Shown here: positions 44,401-52,753 of the stretch, in pieces
Layout: each line of letters opens with the position of its first letter
How positions within the stretch are numbered: position 1 is the stretch's first letter
Assembly: GCA_030625815.1 (NCBI GenBank)
Contig: DAOUQF010000003.1
Location: 62,001-126,000 of the forward strand
Length of the DNA: 64,000 nt
Source: Eubacteriales bacterium
Lineage (GTDB): Bacteria > Bacillota > Clostridia > Tissierellales > GPF-1
Reading direction: 5' to 3'
The notes under the pieces: model-generated
What the model was told of the DNA's origin: nothing
Database searches by the model: none
Seen by the model: the letters and a program-made list of their open reading frames with translations, nothing else
Program-made: the position numbers and the translations under genes

Positions 44401-46380
44401 TTATTTTTTTTCTTTCACCAACTTCAACCCATCATCCGTAAGACAACACCCTTGCCGTCCTCGATGCACCTTCATCAGATTTTTCTCAGCCAGCTGCTTG
44501 CATAACTTTCTAATCTTGTATTCGCTGATCTCGGTCCCGCTTGATTCCTCCAGCTCCTCCTTTAATCGCTCCCGTCCAATGCTTTCGCCTCTTCCCTGAG
44601 CCTTGTAGCAGATCTTCAGAATTTTATCCTCCAAGCCGCTCTCCCCATGGTCCTGAACCTCCACCACAGAATTCAACAAATACGGGGGATAGGGTTCATC
44701 GGTATCCTTCATCAGCTTAAAATAATTCGCCACATTCTCAAGCTCGCGCACATTGCCTTCCCATTCATGGCCGATCAGAATCTGTCTCAACTTCATCGAC
44801 AAGACCGTTTCCGGTTCTTCCAAAAACAAGTTGAAGAGCAGCAAGATATCTTCTTTCCGCTGATTCAGCGGCGGCACTTCCAGTGGAAGCACATTGATCC
44901 GATAATAGAGATCCTCCCGGAACCGCCCCTGTTCCACTTCTCTTTTTAAGTTCTTATTGGTCGCGGCGATGACCCGCACATCGACCCCAATGATCCGATC
45001 GCTGCCAATCCGCATAATCTGTTTCTCTTGAATGACTCGAAGCAAACGGGATTGCAGGTTCGTCGGCATATCTCCAATCTCATCCAAAAAGATCGTTCCG
45101 CGGTTCGCTTGTTCAAACAAACCTCGCTTGCCTTCCTTGCGCGCCCCCGTAAAGGAACCTGCCTCATAACCGAACAACTCGCTTTCCAACAAACTTTTAG
45201 GCAGAGCCGCGCAGTTTACAGCGACAAACGGTGCCATATTCCGTCCGGATTGATTATGAATGGACTGGGCCAACAGCTCTTTGCCAGTCCCACTCTTCCC
45301 TTCGATCAAAACGGTCAAGTCATTCTCGGCAAACCGCCGCGCCTTTTCAATGCATCGCTTCATGATCTCCGATTGCGAAACGATATCGTCAAAGGTGTAG
45401 ATCGCCTGTTGTCCCTTGGACTTGGTTTTTTCCCAAACGGAATTCTCCAGTTTTCGAATATAGGTAATATCTCGAAACAGCATCATATACTCGTCAACAG
45501 AGGTCATATGATTCACTTTCTCACTGGAGACCAAGACCCATTTGCCATTGATCTTGACCAATTCATCGGTAAAATTGCCCTTGCCTGCAAGGTCGGTTCC
45601 TTCTAGCAGGGATGCCAGTCGTGTCTCCCCGTCCATAATGTTCCAATTCAAATCCTTGGACACAAAATCATTGTGCATAACAATCACGCCATCTTTTGAA
45701 ATCAGTAAAAATCCTTCCCGAGACATGTTGACCACTGTTCGAAGCTGCGCTTCCCGCAAACGGGTCCTGCGATACTGCACCTTGATCCCTTCATCCAGGT
45801 TGGCGGTGCTGTTGATGTATTTCAAAAGCTTTTTGTTGATCTCCCAGTTATTCATGCCCAAAATATTGACAATGTGGATCATGGTTTCCGCATCGATGCA
45901 ACGGTTGCCAACATCGATGATGTTTTTGATTCCTACCGGTACAAGCCGGCTCTCCCCCGGGGTAACCGCCACACTAAACCGCGATGTATCCATCGTCGTA
46001 TCGTAAGGGATCACCTTCAAACCCGTAATCTGCAACCGATAAATCATCGCAACAGTTTCCGACGTATTTTCGATGCAGTCGTTGACCAATAACACTTCCG
46101 ACCCTTCGGGCATATCCAAGAGCTTAAAAGCCATGTCCTCCTTAATGGTTCGAGATGCAACCACCACATGAGCAGCTGGGTCAATGACTTCTTTGAACTG
46201 ATCCGCTCGTCTCTGCATCATAAAGAGAACCACATCTCCAAAAATGGGTCTCTTCGCATTCATAGCGTCCACAAATAAATGCTCAATCTCCACATCCAGG
46301 TCCAGCACTTCCCGCAAATTTCGATCCATTTCCAAATGAACACCACCATTAAAATCCGTAATTACGACAATCTTCTTCAT
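44401..46380 (-). CDS. Sigma-54-dependent transcriptional activator with N-terminal sensory region
   Basis: 659 residues from ATG 46380 (GAGGG five bases upstream). N-terminal 200 residues form an unrecognised sensory domain (KKIVVITDFNGG...). A PAS-like region is at about 205-320 (GFLLISKDGVIVMHNDFVSK). The AAA+ domain is at about 340-565: Walker A EGKSGTGKELLAQSIHNQSG, the sigma-54 contact loop as AGSFTGA, and Walker B GTIFLDEIGDMP. The C-terminus has GNVRELENVANYF and a winged-helix-like ending rather than a classic Fis HTH (GTEISEYKIRKLCKQLAEKN). It is immediately upstream, in the same direction, of the sigma-54-promoted C26-opp operon, which it very probably activates. Confidence 0.93.
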   Translation of the reverse strand: MKKIVVITDFNGGVHLEMDRNLREVLDLDVEIEHLFVDAMNAKRPIFGDVVLFMMQRRADQFKEVIDPAAHVVVASRTIKEDMAFKLLDMPEGSEVLLVNDCIENTSETVAMIYRLQITGLKVIPYDTTMDTSRFSVAVTPGESRLVPVGIKNIIDVGNRCIDAETMIHIVNILGMNNWEINKKLLKYINSTANLDEGIKVQYRRTRLREAQLRTVVNMSREGFLLISKDGVIVMHNDFVSKDLNWNIMDGETRLASLLEGTDLAGKGNFTDELVKINGKWVLVSSEKVNHMTSVDEYMMLFRDITYIRKLENSVWEKTKSKGQQAIYTFDDIVSQSEIMKRCIEKARRFAENDLTVLIEGKSGTGKELLAQSIHNQSGRNMAPFVAVNCAALPKSLLESELFGYEAGSFTGARKEGKRGLFEQANRGTIFLDEIGDMPTNLQSRLLRVIQEKQIMRIGSDRIIGVDVRVIAATNKNLKREVEQGRFREDLYYRINVLPLEVPPLNQRKEDILLLFNLFLEEPETVLSMKLRQILIGHEWEGNVRELENVANYFKLMKDTDEPYPPYLLNSVVEVQDHGESGLEDKILKICYKAQGRGESIGRERLKEELEESSGTEISEYKIRKLCKQLAEKNLMKVHRGRQGCCLTDDGLKLVKEKK

Positions 46381-46538
46381 CCTGTCCCTCAACAATCCAC
46401 AGAGCTTCATACTTTTCTTGTTATTATATCATACCAGCAACAACTCATCGCATCCGCAGCGCATGAATTCTACGTATCTCCTATTCCAAACAATCCAAGT
46501 GCAAAGCCCCCATCCACCATAGCGGGCTCCAATAAAAA

Positions 46539-46560
46539 GGACACCCAAATCCGGGTGCCC
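46539..46560 (-). terminator. Terminator of the epimerase gene
   Basis: GGGCACCC-GGATTT-GGGTGTCC (one wobble) followed by TTTTTATTGG on the minus strand, 15 bases past the stop. Confidence 0.85.
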
Positions 46561-46574
46561 AACCAATTTCCAAA

Positions 46575-47600
46575 TCACTCTTCTATCAAATAATACTCCC
46601 GGTACCAATCCACAAACCTCCGAATCCCTTCAGAAAGCTTCGTCTGCGGCCGATACCCAATCGCTTCTTCCAATTCGGAAATATCCGCGCAGGTTCTCTT
46701 CAATTCCCCAGGCGCCATCGGCAGATACGCCGTAATGGCCAGCTTCCCGCTCGCCTCTTCCAACTCGGTGATCAAGTCCTCTACCGACACCGGTTTATGA
46801 CTGCCGATATTATAGATCTTGTACGGCGAAAAACTTTCGCTCAAAGAACCCATTTCTTCGCTCCAGTTCGAATTTTCCTTAGGTCTCACAGGAATCAATC
46901 GCACAATGGCTTCCACCACGTCATCCACATATGTAAAGTCTCGTTCGATTTTGCCATGGACCTCAATCTCCCGCCCCGCAAAAAGATCCCCGGTATAGGA
47001 ATAATACGCCATGTCCGGCCGTCCCCAAGGACCGTAAACCGAAAAGAGCCGAAGCCCCGTCGTTGGAATCCCGTACAGATGACTATAGCAATGCGCCATC
47101 ATTTCATTGGCCTTCTTGGTTGCCGCATAGATGCTAATCGGATGATCCGCAGGAGATTCCGTTGAATTCGTTTCCCCTCGGTTCCCCCCATACACGGAAC
47201 TGGAGGAAGCAAAAAGCAGATGGGACACCGGCAAAAGGCGACAACACTCCAATACACTCATAAACCCAATGACATTGGATTGCAGACAACAATGGGGATC
47301 TTCCAAGGAATGTTTCACCCCCGGCTGCGCCGCCAGATGAATCACCGTTTCCGGCAAATGTTCGGCGAAGACCACATACAAATCACCCTCATCCATCAAA
47401 TCCTGCCCGTAGAAATAGAAATTTTCGTATTCTAGCAAAACCGCCAAGCGATTCCGCTTCAATTGCATGTCGTAGTACTCACAAAGATTGTCCAGACCAA
47501 TTACCTTGTAAGACTGCTCCAGCAGGGTTTTCGCCAAATGAAACCCGATAAAGCCAGCAACTCCGGTAATCAAGATTCGATTCCCGCGCTTCACCTCCAT
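46575..47600 (-). CDS. NAD-dependent sugar-nucleotide epimerase (UDP-glucuronate 4-epimerase-like)
   Basis: 341 residues, extended short-chain dehydrogenase. Rossmann loop ITGVAGFIGFHLAKTLL (about 10-26), catalytic Ser/Tyr/Lys in FASSSSVYGG and SIYAATKKANEMMAH (YxxxK near 157-161), and the substrate loop LRLFSVYGPWGRPDMAYY, which is typical of UDP-glucuronate/galacturonate epimerases. It supplies sugars for surface polysaccharide. ATG 47600 follows GGGAG by six bases. Stands alone with its own terminator; no other glycan genes are adjacent. Confidence 0.92.
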   Translation of the reverse strand: MEVKRGNRILITGVAGFIGFHLAKTLLEQSYKVIGLDNLCEYYDMQLKRNRLAVLLEYENFYFYGQDLMDEGDLYVVFAEHLPETVIHLAAQPGVKHSLEDPHCCLQSNVIGFMSVLECCRLLPVSHLLFASSSSVYGGNRGETNSTESPADHPISIYAATKKANEMMAHCYSHLYGIPTTGLRLFSVYGPWGRPDMAYYSYTGDLFAGREIEVHGKIERDFTYVDDVVEAIVRLIPVRPKENSNWSEEMGSLSESFSPYKIYNIGSHKPVSVEDLITELEEASGKLAITAYLPMAPGELKRTCADISELEEAIGYRPQTKLSEGIRRFVDWYREYYLIEE

Positions 47601-47726
47601 GATCTTCTCCCAAAAACGTATTTGACTCCTTCATATGTATGATATCCCTCTTCCGCAGGTTCATGCATCGAGAAACAATCATCGCTCCGAACATCCAAAT
47701 TTCCTTGAAAGCTCTTTTCTCATTAT

Positions 47727-47777
47727 AAACACCCCTGAAAGAAACGACGAAAATGCTCGTTTCTTTCAGGGGTGTTT
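47727..47777. terminator. Very long hairpin terminator after the SLH protein gene
   Basis: Perfect 21-base arms, AAACACCCCTGAAAGAAACGA and complement (47727-47747, 47757-47777), with a nine-base loop, 27 bases past the stop of the SLH gene. Unusually long and T-rich at both ends; it can act on both strands. Confidence 0.85.
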
Positions 47778-47803
47778 CTTCCATTCATCGAGTCATAAAT
47801 TTT

Positions 47804-50800
47804 TTATCTGCCATATAATTTTCCCATAACATTGTAGAGCATTTGCGCGACTTCCGCACGAGTTGTTGTGGCTGCTGGATCAATTCGATTCTCCGTTCCG
47901 TGAATGATATCGGCACGAATCATAAAATCAACACCTTCTATTGCATCTTCCGCCACCATTTCACTGTCATCAAAGGTTCGATAGGTTTTTTCTGATAAGT
48001 ACAGCTTCTCCGCTTTCCCAGAAACTTTCAATGCCTTAGAAAGAATCACCATCATGTCTTGTCGTGTGATCGGCATAAACGGGTGAAATTGATCCGCTTG
48101 GCTCGAGAGTATCCCCAGGGTCTTCGCCATTGAAATAAAATCGGAATAATACGAGTGATCTGCTACATCGCTGAAAGAATCTGAAAGTTCCGCTTCTAAT
48201 GCAAACATTCTCATGATCAGCGTGACAAAATCCGCTCGCGAGATATTCTGCTCAGGCGAGTATGCTTGTGCCCCGGTGCCCCGAACGACCCCGCGAACCG
48301 CCAGCGCTTCCACGGCCTCCTTCGCCCACGTATAATTTTCGAGATCCTCGAATTGTTGATCAATATACATAAGGCTGTAGCAGCTAAGATGATTCGTTTC
48401 AAATCGAATTTGTGTCCCGTCATAGATCCCATCAAGGATTTGAACACGCCCCGCTTCATCGATATACACCGCAACGATCTTATGATTCTCCAGATTGCTC
48501 TCAAAGGAGAATTCGATCACTATGGGTTCTTCGCTTTCATACTCAGCCTTTTCACCGCCAATCCAGAGCGAAATATCAAAGACTGGCAAGTTCCCAATTT
48601 CAGCCCGTTGCGCCTCCGTAAGGTTAAGCGCCCTCAAATCCATCAGTTCGATTCGGATCGCTACTTTCTGAGCTTCCATTCCAGCAAAGGCTTTTCCATT
48701 GAAAACAACCTTGATTTGATCCCTCTCAATTGAAATCACCTCATCGGCGCCCTTCGCTTCCCGCGGAATAACCGTTTCCATTGGTTGAATCACCGGCGAA
48801 GAAACACCGCCTCCTCCCGTAGAAGGATTCGCATACGTTTTTACGGCAAGCGGCAAACTCGCTTCAGAGCCCAGGCTTGTTTGGGACGCCTTTACTCTTT
48901 GAATGACTTCATAAACGGTACTCACTTCAAGACCTAGAAAATGATTCTCCTCTTGCCAAGTTGCCCCGCCATCGATGGAGTACTCATTTCCTACAATCTC
49001 CACCACCGAGATTGCTTGTGTCGATCGACTCAACAAGACAGGTGGCGCGGGAATTTCCGGCGTCGCTTTTGCAATGGGTTGAGTTGCGTCACTTGCCAAT
49101 TGCCCAAGTTGCTCACTCGTCGTCACCACCACACGGATCCCTTTCTCCATATCTTCAGCGACCAAGCGATATGTGGCGTTTGTCGCCCCAGCAATTTCCT
49201 GGCTCTCTCGGAACCACTGGTAAGCGACCGCTCCGGTCCCGTTGGTAATCCCGAAGATATTGCACTGAAGCACTTCATTCCACTCGGCCAGCCCTTCAAT
49301 AGAAACACTGCCAACCAATGTTTGCGGTGACCACTTTGCATACAATGTTAGGTTCGAAGTCACCCCATCTTGATCGAAGTTCCATGGATTCTCGAGTGCC
49401 AGTTCTTGATACCAGCCCGAAAAATCAAATCCTTTTTTTGTGGGAGGCTCAGGGGCAAGAACAGACTGTCCATAAGGAATATCCACAATAGACGCTACCG
49501 CACTCCCCTCCCTGCTGTCAAAAGTCATATCACACTTATCGGAGAAAATAATGGAAATCGTATCATCTTCCTGAATGTTCAACAAGGTGTACCACCCTTG
49601 CTCTTCAACAATTGTGTACCCTTTTACCGATGTCACTTCGTCTACAATGTTTCCGTCATTAGGCGCTACTATAAAGTCAAGATTTTGACCTTCATAAATC
49701 TCCTGGATCGTGTTCGGCGTGACAGAGCCGTTTCCGCTCACTACAAAATCAACCGTGAATTTTTCCAAGACTCTCCAGTTCGCATAAAGCACCAGATCTC
49801 CAGTTTGGCTCTCTTCAATTCTCGTCACAACCTGAGTAAACTCGCGATCCAAATACCAACCTTCAAATACACATCCAAATCGTGTCGGCTCTTTCAGTTC
49901 GATCATGTTCGACTCAACCGTATAGAATGCCGGGTTGCCTGCCCCGTTCACACCATCATCGAGCTCATAGGTGATGCTATAGTCAATTGGTGTTCCTTCC
50001 TTCATGTACGCATGTGTAAAATTTGTAATTTGTGTAACGATCGACCGCGAGGTTAAATCCGTCCAATGGACTTCCGAATATCCAACCGGCACCGCACTCG
50101 GTAAATCGATTGCCGTGAGAAACTCATTTCCTAAAAAGGCATAGCACCCCACATACTCCACTCGATCCGGCAAAACAACAGTGAATAATTGATTGTCATA
50201 AAAAGCATAATCGCCGACCCACTCCACACTTTCCCCTAAATAGAGTTCCTGGATTTCATTTGACTCAAAAGCCGACTCATTGATATCTAAAACCCCATTC
50301 GGGATTGCGACTCGAGTCAGTCGATTATACGCAAATGCATAATCAGCGATAATTTCCAGACTCTCCGGCAGAATCACACGGAACAAACCATGCTCCTCAA
50401 AACTGTTCACTCCCAACATTCTCACCGGAAGTTCATTCCCCTCTATCAGAAAGAATTCTGAAATTTCAATGTCTAGCGCCGTACTGTTATAACTAGCGAT
50501 ATCCGCAGCACCCGGAAATAAATTCACATCTTCAGGTGTCAATGTATAGGTTGTAAAATCCCATTTTGAGAAAAGAACAATGTTCGTCGTTGTTCCTTGT
50601 GGAATTAACGTAACCTCTTTGCCGGATAAATCAAACCACCCGATAAATGTAGCCCCTTTCCGGATGGCGGGCTTTAAAACGATCGTTGGATCTTCTTCCG
50701 TAAATTCTACTGGATTTTCAAAAGGATTCACCCCCAGGGGTTCATTGTAGAAAACGGTGTAAATCTTCAACCATTTTGCAAAAATTGAAATATCGCCCGT

Positions 50801-52387
50801 GCTCCCAGCAGGGATTTCTGTAATTGACTCCGAAAAGCTCGAATCTAAATACCAGCCCGCAAAGCGATAATAATTTTTCATTGGCGATTCAAAAATAATC
50901 GTATCATCTACACTTGTATAAAAGTCTGGAGCACTCTGATTGATTTGTCCCCCATTGAGGACATATTCAATATCATACCGCTTGGTCCATTTCGCATAAA
51001 GGGTCATATCCCCTTGGGTGCCTGCAGAAATTTCCATCGTCTTTTGCGTCATTTCCGCATCCAGGTACCAACCAACAAATACATAGCCTGTTTTTATTGG
51101 CTCTTCCAGTTTCACCGCGTCATCCAATGCGGTGAAGATCAGCGGATTAGATGGATCATTGATCCCCTCATCCATCTCATACGTAACGTGATACTCCTTC
51201 GTATAGCGTGCAAAAAGTTCAACATCCCCAGTGCTTCCGTGGGGGATCTCGGTAATCTGTGATGTGAATTCCGAATCCGTATACCATCCAACAAAACGAT
51301 ACCCCGCCTTTGTCGCCGGTTGAAGCGTGATCAAAGGGCTCAGTTCACTGTAAACAGAAGGGTTTGAATCAGAATTGACCCCCTCGTTGATTTGATAGAG
51401 AATTTCGTAATTCTGCGCCCATTTCACATATAAGGTTTTTCCTCCGACACTACCCATCGGAATAGCCGTGACCCGCTGCGTCAATTCTGAATCGGAATAC
51501 CAACCAGCAAAAGAATATCCCGCTTTTGTCGCATCGTTCAGCAGGACCGTGTCTTCCACCGTATAGGTGCTTGGATTCTCCGCCCCGTTTTCTCCTCCAT
51601 CAAGCATATAGGTCAAACCGAAGGCAATCGGCGTGTAACTCCTTTCATAGCCAAGATCGAGAGCGTTAGGATCGAGTTCCCTAGGGGCGATAAACGTCGC
51701 AAGTTCACCATTTGAATTTTCCCATCCATTGTAAATGTAATAATCCTTTGGAACCGGATTGACCGGCAAACCAATCCCCGATCCCATATAGCCGGAAAAT
51801 GCGCCTGCGCCGATTACCCGCATGCTTTCTGGAATCAGTACGTCGAACAAAAGGCAATCTGCGAACGCACCCACGCCAAGATAGGTGCTGGATGGTGGCA
51901 AGAACAAAATGCCGCCAATTCCAGTATCCTTAAACGCTTCGTTCCCAATACGGGTAAGTCCCATCCCCCCGACAAGTCCCGTGATCCCCGGATTGTGATA
52001 AAAAGCCCGGGTATCAATGGTTGTCACAGAGTCTGGTATCACAATTGCACCAGTAAGCACATTGCTCTCAAAGGCACTTGCCCCAATGGTATGCAAGGTG
52101 TTCGGTAACTGCACGTGCTCAACCCCACAGTTCGAAAACAAATTGGCCGACAATCCGTACACCGCATGACCGAAAATCGTGCCAATCGCGATATTTTGAT
52201 ATCGACTCTTGTCGAATGTGTCTGAACGCGTAAGGAATCCGCTTGGAACTGTGCGATAAACATCCAGGCCACCTTTCAACAAATATGGAACCTCGTCTGC
52301 AAATCCTGTCATAATCGGCGAACTCGCCAGCATCATGATGACAATCAAACTCCTGGCAATCCATCGTTTCAACCCTTTCTTTTTCAT
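47804..52387 (-). CDS. Giant S-layer-anchored surface protein with leucine-rich and InlB-type repeats
   Basis: 1527 residues. Signal peptide (about 1-30), BspA-type leucine-rich repeats (about 55-220; LPNTLHTIGASAFESNVL pattern), five InlB B-repeats/Flg_new modules of about 72 residues (about 255-615; GYxFxGWYxDxxxTxxxxxIxxG...LYAKW), a second leucine-rich block (about 635-775), two more B-repeat-like modules, an Ig-like/FN3-like region (about 1010-1150), a carbohydrate-binding-like or linker domain with PSTGGGGVSSP, and three SLH domains at the C-terminus (about 1335-1525; AKEAVEALAVRGVVRGTG). It is held to the cell wall polysaccharide and exposed outside; adhesion is likely. Its start overlaps the stop of the collar-domain gene (ATGA). 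Confidence 0.93.
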   Translation of the reverse strand: MKKKGLKRWIARSLIVIMMLASSPIMTGFADEVPYLLKGGLDVYRTVPSGFLTRSDTFDKSRYQNIAIGTIFGHAVYGLSANLFSNCGVEHVQLPNTLHTIGASAFESNVLTGAIVIPDSVTTIDTRAFYHNPGITGLVGGMGLTRIGNEAFKDTGIGGILFLPPSSTYLGVGAFADCLLFDVLIPESMRVIGAGAFSGYMGSGIGLPVNPVPKDYYIYNGWENSNGELATFIAPRELDPNALDLGYERSYTPIAFGLTYMLDGGENGAENPSTYTVEDTVLLNDATKAGYSFAGWYSDSELTQRVTAIPMGSVGGKTLYVKWAQNYEILYQINEGVNSDSNPSVYSELSPLITLQPATKAGYRFVGWYTDSEFTSQITEIPHGSTGDVELFARYTKEYHVTYEMDEGINDPSNPLIFTALDDAVKLEEPIKTGYVFVGWYLDAEMTQKTMEISAGTQGDMTLYAKWTKRYDIEYVLNGGQINQSAPDFYTSVDDTIIFESPMKNYYRFAGWYLDSSFSESITEIPAGSTGDISIFAKWLKIYTVFYNEPLGVNPFENPVEFTEEDPTIVLKPAIRKGATFIGWFDLSGKEVTLIPQGTTTNIVLFSKWDFTTYTLTPEDVNLFPGAADIASYNSTALDIEISEFFLIEGNELPVRMLGVNSFEEHGLFRVILPESLEIIADYAFAYNRLTRVAIPNGVLDINESAFESNEIQELYLGESVEWVGDYAFYDNQLFTVVLPDRVEYVGCYAFLGNEFLTAIDLPSAVPVGYSEVHWTDLTSRSIVTQITNFTHAYMKEGTPIDYSITYELDDGVNGAGNPAFYTVESNMIELKEPTRFGCVFEGWYLDREFTQVVTRIEESQTGDLVLYANWRVLEKFTVDFVVSGNGSVTPNTIQEIYEGQNLDFIVAPNDGNIVDEVTSVKGYTIVEEQGWYTLLNIQEDDTISIIFSDKCDMTFDSREGSAVASIVDIPYGQSVLAPEPPTKKGFDFSGWYQELALENPWNFDQDGVTSNLTLYAKWSPQTLVGSVSIEGLAEWNEVLQCNIFGITNGTGAVAYQWFRESQEIAGATNATYRLVAEDMEKGIRVVVTTSEQLGQLASDATQPIAKATPEIPAPPVLLSRSTQAISVVEIVGNEYSIDGGATWQEENHFLGLEVSTVYEVIQRVKASQTSLGSEASLPLAVKTYANPSTGGGGVSSPVIQPMETVIPREAKGADEVISIERDQIKVVFNGKAFAGMEAQKVAIRIELMDLRALNLTEAQRAEIGNLPVFDISLWIGGEKAEYESEEPIVIEFSFESNLENHKIVAVYIDEAGRVQILDGIYDGTQIRFETNHLSCYSLMYIDQQFEDLENYTWAKEAVEALAVRGVVRGTGAQAYSPEQNISRADFVTLIMRMFALEAELSDSFSDVADHSYYSDFISMAKTLGILSSQADQFHPFMPITRQDMMVILSKALKVSGKAEKLYLSEKTYRTFDDSEMVAEDAIEGVDFMIRADIIHGTENRIDPAATTTRAEVAQMLYNVMGKLYGR

Positions 52388-52644
52388 TGCTTATCCTCCT
52401 TGTCTTTTGTTCTATTTAATTGAGGAATCTCCCCTTCAACCGCGATGCAATAGTGAAAACGCTCCTCCTTTTTGTTAAAATTCGGCAATAAGAAATGATG
52501 TGGATCGACTTTTCCATATTTATTGCCGATCATCATATACAACTTCGGGAACTCCCTTATCTCGAGCACTTGCCCCTTGCATTCCAAAAACCCTTCCGGT
52601 ACATCGTCATACGGAAACAAGCGAATCTCACCCAGTACGCCCAT
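52384..52644 (-). CDS. Mini phage-tail-collar-domain protein
   Basis: 86 residues that are nearly all one phage tail collar domain (PF07484-like): MGVLGEIRLFPYDDVPEGFL, ECKGQVLEIREFPKLYMMIG, then NKYGKVDPHHFLLPNF. In phage fibre and microcystin-dependent-type proteins this domain sits N-terminal to longer repeats; here it is free-standing and short. ATG 52644 follows GGAGAGGGAGG. Its TGA overlaps the ATG of the SLH protein, so both are made together. There are no other phage genes nearby. It may have been taken over as a partner or folding aid for the surface protein; that is inference. Confidence 0.8.
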   Translation of the reverse strand: MGVLGEIRLFPYDDVPEGFLECKGQVLEIREFPKLYMMIGNKYGKVDPHHFLLPNFNKKEERFHYCIAVEGEIPQLNRTKDKEDKQ

Positions 52645-52693
52645 AAATCCTCCCTCTCCTTTTGCTCTTATTGTATAAAGTTGATTATTTTGT

Positions 52694-52713
52694 TACATCT
52701 GTCAAAAGATGTA
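52694..52713. promoter_or_regulatory. Inverted repeat upstream of the collar-SLH operon
   Basis: TACATCT-GTCAAA-AGATGTA, 50 bases upstream of the collar gene start, in the control region just downstream of the LuxR-type regulator gene. It is the best candidate operator for this operon; a TTGACA is embedded in the spacer on the minus strand, but no -10 is well spaced from it. Confidence 0.5.
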
Positions 52714-52714
52714 T

Positions 52715-52741
52715 ATTAAAAAAACAACCCTTTCGGATTGC
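52715..52741 (-). terminator. Terminator of the LuxR-type regulator gene
   Basis: CAATCC-GAAA-GGGTTG with a tetraloop, followed by TTTTTTTAAT on the minus strand, 13 bases after the regulator stop. Confidence 0.8.
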
Positions 52742-52753
52742 TTTTCATTCTCG

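Noticed and set aside
49400-51600. Minisatellite-like repeats in the SLH gene
   Set aside because: These are InlB B-repeats at the protein level with low DNA identity.
52384-52644. Edge of a prophage
   Set aside because: Only a single collar domain is present; no structural, lysis, integrase or replication gene is nearby.
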